A DNA stretch of 8,000 bases from Syntrophomonas sp. (GTDB taxonomy: Bacteria > Bacillota > Syntrophomonadia > Syntrophomonadales > Syntrophomonadaceae): NCBI GenBank assembly GCA_028693695.1, contig JAQUUV010000090.1, positions 1-8,000 of the forward strand, in the 5' to 3' direction. The translations under genes and the position numbers were made by a program. How positions within the stretch are numbered: position 1 is the stretch's first letter; the number at the start of each line of letters is the position of its first letter. Of the stretch, positions 4,775 through 8,000 are shown piece after piece. Below the pieces are notes generated by a model, which saw only the letters and a list, made by a program, of their open reading frames with translations, had not been told where the DNA came from and searched no databases.

Positions 4775-6589
4775 ATGGCAAAAGTGGTGGGTATAGACCT
4801 GGGAACGACTAATTCAGTCATAGCGGTAATGGAAAGTGGCGAAGCTGTAGTTATAACTAATGTCGAAGGAGAGCGTATTACTCCTTCGGTAGTGGGTTTT
4901 TCCAAAACGGGTGAACGCCTGGTGGGCCGGGTAGCAAGAAGACAAGCGACTACCAACCCGGAAAGAACCATTTCATCTATTAAGAGGAAAATGGGTACAG
5001 ATTATAAAGTTAGTATTGATGGTAAAAAATATTCGCCCCCGGAAATTTCAGCGATGATTCTGCAAAAAATGAAAGCTGATGCTGAGAGCTACCTGGGGGA
5101 AAAAATAACCCAGGCAGTGATAACCGTTCCAGCCTATTTTACTGATGCTCAGCGCCAGGCGACTAAGGACGCAGGCACGATTGCCGGGCTGGAAGTTTTA
5201 AGAATCATAAATGAGCCTACTGCGGCCGCATTGGCTTATGGCTTAGATAGAGAAGGAAGTCAAACTATTATGGTATTTGACCTGGGTGGAGGTACCTTTG
5301 ATGTTTCTATACTGGAGATAGGAGACGGCACCTTTGAGGTTAAGGCTACCAGCGGTAATAACCGCCTGGGAGGCGATGATTTTGACGACAAGATTATCGA
5401 ATGGTTGGTGCAGGAATTCAAAAAAGAAAATGGATTTGATTTAAAAAATGATAAGATGGCTATGCATCGCTTGAAAGAAGGTGCTGAAAAGGCCAAACAC
5501 GAGCTGTCCAGTCTCATGAGTGTAGATATAAACATACCCTATATCACAGCAACCCAGGATGGTCCGCTGCACATGGAGAGAACCCTGACTCGGGCCCGGT
5601 TCGATGATATGACTGCTGACCTGGTGGAGAAAACGGTAGGGCCATTGAAGCAGGCTATGAAAGATGCTGGCTTAAAACCAGCTGACATTGATAAGATCAT
5701 ATTAGTAGGTGGTTCGACCAGAATACCGGCGGTACAGGAAGCAGTAAAGAACTTTACTGGCAAGGAGCCCTTCAAGGGGATTAACCCGGATGAAGTTGTG
5801 GGTTTAGGTGCGGCCATTCAGGCTGGAGTTCTAACCGGTGAGGTTACTGATGTGGTGCTTCTGGATGTTACCCCATTATCTTTGGGAATCGAAACTCTGG
5901 GATCAGTATTTACGCGAATTATCGATAGAAATACAACCATACCAGTGTCTAAGAGCCAGATTTTTACGACTGCGGCTGACAATCAACCTTCAGTAGATAT
6001 TCATGTCCTGCAGGGAGAAAGAAAACTTGCCGAGCATAATGTTACCTTAGGAAGATTTCAACTAACAGGCCTTCCACTTGCTCATAGAGGTGTTCCTCAG
6101 ATAGAAGTGAAGTTTGATATTGATGTAAATGGAATCGTTAATGTTACTGCTAAAGATATGGCAACCAACAAGGAACAGAAGATTACCATTACCTCTTCCA
6201 GCGGTTTAAGCGATAGCGATATTGAGCGGATGGTAAAAGATTCTGAGAAATTCGCTGAGGAAGATGAGAAACGTTTCAAAGAAATTGAAGCCAGAAATAC
6301 AGCGGACAGTATGATATATCAGGCAGATAAGAATTTGAAGGAATTTGAAGACAAAATAGAAGAAGAAGATAAAAACGCGATAAATACTGCCAAAGAGGAA
6401 TTGCAAGCTGCGCTGACAGGCAATGATGTGGCTGAGATTGAAAGTAAAACCGAGGCTTTGACCACAGCCATGTATGCGTTCACCACTAAGATGTACCAGA
6501 ATGCTAATCCGGAGGAATCAGGTGAAGCCGGTAAGGATGATGTTATAGACGCCGACTTCAACATATCCGAGGATGATGAAAAGAAATAG
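4775..6589 (+). CDS. dnaK: Molecular chaperone DnaK (Hsp70)
   Basis: A full-length 604-residue Hsp70. It binds exposed hydrophobic peptides in an ATP-controlled cycle with DnaJ and GrpE. The ATPase domain (about 1-357) has phosphate-1 motif GIDLGTTNS (6-14), VTVPAYFTDAQRQATKDAG (117-134), NEPTAAALAYG (146-156), phosphate-2 DLGGGTFDVS (169-178) and adenosine motif ILVGGSTRIP (309-318). The linker DVVLLDVTPLSL (359-370) leads into the substrate-binding beta-domain and helical lid. The protein ends in the bacterial IDADF block and an acidic tail. The ATPase domain lacks the roughly 24-residue insertion of proteobacterial DnaKs after the SIKRKMG region (68-74), a Gram-positive signature. The beta-domain departs from near-invariant sequence: EHNVTLG (420-426) where DNKxLG is usual, and PLAHRG (434-439) where PAPRG is usual. 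GGAGGTG at 4761-4767 lies 7 bases before ATG 4775. Confidence 0.98.
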   Translation: MAKVVGIDLGTTNSVIAVMESGEAVVITNVEGERITPSVVGFSKTGERLVGRVARRQATTNPERTISSIKRKMGTDYKVSIDGKKYSPPEISAMILQKMKADAESYLGEKITQAVITVPAYFTDAQRQATKDAGTIAGLEVLRIINEPTAAALAYGLDREGSQTIMVFDLGGGTFDVSILEIGDGTFEVKATSGNNRLGGDDFDDKIIEWLVQEFKKENGFDLKNDKMAMHRLKEGAEKAKHELSSLMSVDINIPYITATQDGPLHMERTLTRARFDDMTADLVEKTVGPLKQAMKDAGLKPADIDKIILVGGSTRIPAVQEAVKNFTGKEPFKGINPDEVVGLGAAIQAGVLTGEVTDVVLLDVTPLSLGIETLGSVFTRIIDRNTTIPVSKSQIFTTAADNQPSVDIHVLQGERKLAEHNVTLGRFQLTGLPLAHRGVPQIEVKFDIDVNGIVNVTAKDMATNKEQKITITSSSGLSDSDIERMVKDSEKFAEEDEKRFKEIEARNTADSMIYQADKNLKEFEDKIEEEDKNAINTAKEELQAALTGNDVAEIESKTEALTTAMYAFTTKMYQNANPEESGEAGKDDVIDADFNISEDDEKK

Positions 6590-6590
6590 A

Positions 6591-6612
6591 AATTGCCCCA
6601 ATTACGGGAATT
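6591..6612 (+). other. Weak hairpin between dnaK and dnaJ
   Basis: AATT-G-CCC and GGG-AATT can pair (7 pairs, one bulged G, 7-base loop) directly after the dnaK stop. The rest of the 88-base gap (6590-6677) is AT-rich without a clear promoter or U-tract terminator. It may be a partial terminator or stability element that lowers dnaJ expression relative to dnaK. This is inference only. Confidence 0.25.
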
Positions 6613-6677
6613 TAACGATTTGCATTTAATAGTTTAAATTTAAGTCCAGTGGGGAGAGTTTAGGAAGGTGGGAAATA

Positions 6678-7814
6678 ATGGCCGCCAAGCGTGATTATTA
6701 CGAGGTTTTGGGTATATCTAAATCTGCTACACCTGAGGAAATAAAAAAAGCCTATCGGCAGAATGCCAAAAAATATCATCCAGACGTGAACAAAGAAGAT
6801 GCGAATGCGGAGGAAAAGTTTAAGGAAGTGGCCGAAGCCTACGAAATTTTGAGTGATACTCAAAAAAAGGCTGCTTATGATCAATATGGGCATGATGCTT
6901 TTGATCCTAACCGGATGGGAGCAGGTGGTTTTGGCGGGGCTGATTTCGGCGGTGCAGGTGGATTTGGGGACATTTTCGACCTTCTTTTTGGAGGGGCAGG
7001 AGGCGGTCAACGCAGGAGGAGCGGACCCCAGCGGGGTGCGGACAAGGAGGCTCGCCTGGACATAAGTTTTGAGGACGCAGTCTTCGGCATGGAAAAAGAT
7101 ATGGAGATGATGCGGGTAGAAAACTGCAGCAAATGCGGCGGTAGTGGAGCTGAACCCGGATCCAAGCCCAAGGTATGCCCTCAGTGCCAGGGAGCTGGCC
7201 AGGTTCGTTCTGTACAGAGCACGCCATTTGGGCGATTTGAAACGGTTCATCCGTGCGGCCAATGTAACGGCGAAGGTAAAATAATCGAGAAACCCTGCGC
7301 AGCCTGTAAAGGCCGAGGTAAAGTTAAAAAGAAACGCCATATTAGTGTGCGTATTCCAGCGGGGATAGATACCGGTTCTCGCCTGAGAATTCAGTCTGAG
7401 GGCGAAGAAGGCATAATGGGTGGCCCGCCGGGAGATTTGTACATTATCATTGTAGTAAGACCCCATGCCAGGTTCCAACGAGACGGCTATACCCTAATAT
7501 GCAGCCAGGAAATTGATTTTGTTCAGGCGACCTTGGGAGCAGAGATAGAGATCCCGCTGCTTGGAGGGGACCAACATAAATTGATTATTCCTGAAGGTAC
7601 CCAGCCCGGAGATATAATTACCGTAAAAAACAAAGGAATTCCACACCTCAATAGTCATCGCAGCGGTGATTTAAAGGTACTGGTGAATGTTAAAATTCCT
7701 ACTCGTCTTAGTAAGAGACAAAAAGAATTACTAGCCGGGTTCTTTAATGAGAACGAAGATAAGGAAGCCAACAAAAAAGGCTTGTTTGATAAGTTGAAGG
7801 ATGCAATGGGCTAA
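6678..7814 (+). CDS. dnaJ: Co-chaperone DnaJ (Hsp40, type I)
   Basis: A complete 378-residue type I DnaJ, which delivers substrates to DnaK and stimulates its ATPase. The J-domain (about 5-70) contains the essential HPD tripeptide (34-36) and ends YDQYGHDAF. The Gly/Phe-rich region (about 80-110) includes DIFDLLFGG (98-106). The zinc-binding region has all four CxxCxGxG repeats: CSKCGGSG (150-157), CPQCQGAG (167-174), CGQCNGEG (193-200) and CAACKGRG (207-214), so two zinc ions should be bound. The C-terminal substrate-binding and dimerisation domains follow (about 218-345) with VRIPAGIDTGSRLRI and the GDLYI and GDLKV turns. The start has AAGGTG at 6665-6670, 7 bases upstream. Unlike the earlier junctions of the operon, it is separated from its neighbour by 88 bases. 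No residues of the catalytic or zinc motifs are missing. Confidence 0.98.
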   Translation: MAAKRDYYEVLGISKSATPEEIKKAYRQNAKKYHPDVNKEDANAEEKFKEVAEAYEILSDTQKKAAYDQYGHDAFDPNRMGAGGFGGADFGGAGGFGDIFDLLFGGAGGGQRRRSGPQRGADKEARLDISFEDAVFGMEKDMEMMRVENCSKCGGSGAEPGSKPKVCPQCQGAGQVRSVQSTPFGRFETVHPCGQCNGEGKIIEKPCAACKGRGKVKKKRHISVRIPAGIDTGSRLRIQSEGEEGIMGGPPGDLYIIIVVRPHARFQRDGYTLICSQEIDFVQATLGAEIEIPLLGGDQHKLIIPEGTQPGDIITVKNKGIPHLNSHRSGDLKVLVNVKIPTRLSKRQKELLAGFFNENEDKEANKKGLFDKLKDAMG

Positions 7815-7828
7815 GAGGAGATGCATTG

Positions 7829-8000
7829 ATGGAGTGGAAAGAGTATAGTGTCCTAACTGATGGAATCTGTGTTGAAGCTATTGCTGGTGTACTCCATAGT
7901 ATGGGCTCAGGTGGGGTAGTAATTGAAGATCCCCAGGCAGCCAGGAAATATGTTAATACGGATGGCTGGAAACCTGAATCGGTTTCCCCGGATTTTCTAA
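7829..8000 (+). CDS. prmA: Ribosomal protein L11 methyltransferase (PrmA), N-terminal end only
   Basis: The first 57 residues of PrmA, which trimethylates ribosomal protein L11 using S-adenosylmethionine; the window ends before the catalytic domain. The visible part is the N-terminal L11-recognition domain. It begins MEWKEYSV and has the family segment of an alpha helix followed by MGSGGVVIEDP (25-35). ATG 7829 has AGAGGAG at 7814-7820, 8 bases upstream, starting on the last base of the dnaJ stop. The in-frame TTG at 7826 is a poorer choice. dnaJ-prmA is the standard Firmicutes order (Bacillus yqeT), which supports the call from context. The gene is cut by the window edge, not visibly broken. 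Confidence 0.92.
   Translation, partial: MEWKEYSVLTDGICVEAIAGVLHSMGSGGVVIEDPQAARKYVNTDGWKPESVSPDFL

Noticed and set aside
6602..6630. Internal promoter ahead of dnaJ (TTTAAT as -10)
   Set aside because: The -10-like hexamer has no acceptable -35 at the right distance, and such hexamers are expected by chance in AT-rich DNA.
6660..7478. 272-residue open frame on the minus strand opposite dnaJ
   Set aside because: It lies wholly against a strongly conserved dnaJ, has no recognisable domain, and its composition is explained as the complement of dnaJ codons.
7801..7826. Hairpin ATGCA/TGCAT around the prmA ribosome binding site
   Set aside because: Only 5 pairs with a 16-base loop; too weak to claim as a regulatory structure.
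1..8000. CRISPR, tRNA, rRNA, insertion sequence or second CIRCE
   Set aside because: No repeat arrays, RNA gene signatures, transposase frames or further TTAGCACTC pairs were seen; the window is nearly all conserved coding sequence.

Overview
The window carries a heat-shock locus, almost certainly from a clostridial member of the Bacillota (Firmicutes). The order lepA-hemW-hrcA-[chaperonin]-grpE-dnaK-dnaJ-prmA is the Firmicutes dnaK-operon order. The DnaK lacks the ATPase-domain insertion of proteobacterial DnaKs. Strong AGGAGGTGAT-type ribosome binding sites precede most genes, and a perfect CIRCE operator lies upstream of hrcA. Intermediate base composition and an archaeal-like chaperonin fit an anaerobic, thermophilic or syntrophic clostridial lineage (Syntrophomonas, Pelotomaculum or Carboxydothermus type). 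The exact genus is inference.

All genes are on the + strand. Region 1 (1-1414) is the 3' end of lepA, overlapped by 11 bases by hemW. Region 2 (1415-1566) is the only sizeable gap before the heat-shock genes. It holds a SigA-type promoter (TTGACA, 17-base spacer, TG-extended -10) followed by the CIRCE operator. Region 3 (1567-7814) is hrcA, a 518-residue chaperonin, grpE, dnaK and dnaJ. Spacing is tight (13, 14 and 19 bases for the first three junctions), with an 88-base gap before dnaJ. Region 4 (7829 to the end) is the 5' end of prmA.

The standout is the chaperonin at 2630-4186. It sits where Bacillus has nothing, between hrcA and grpE. It resembles archaeal thermosomes (group II) more than GroEL, but some ATP-site details are GroEL-like. 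This fits the bacterial group III chaperonins already reported from dnaK operons of some Firmicutes, so the class is known but rare and little studied. Because it lies behind the CIRCE, HrcA should repress an archaeal-type chaperonin together with the DnaK-DnaJ-GrpE machine.

A second observation concerns RNA structure. The last codons of hrcA, of the chaperonin gene and of grpE can each form a GC-cored stem-loop just before the next ribosome binding site. The hrcA one is long (14 pairs, one mismatch, 3-base loop). These may be processing or stability elements that let one operon transcript yield different amounts of each protein.
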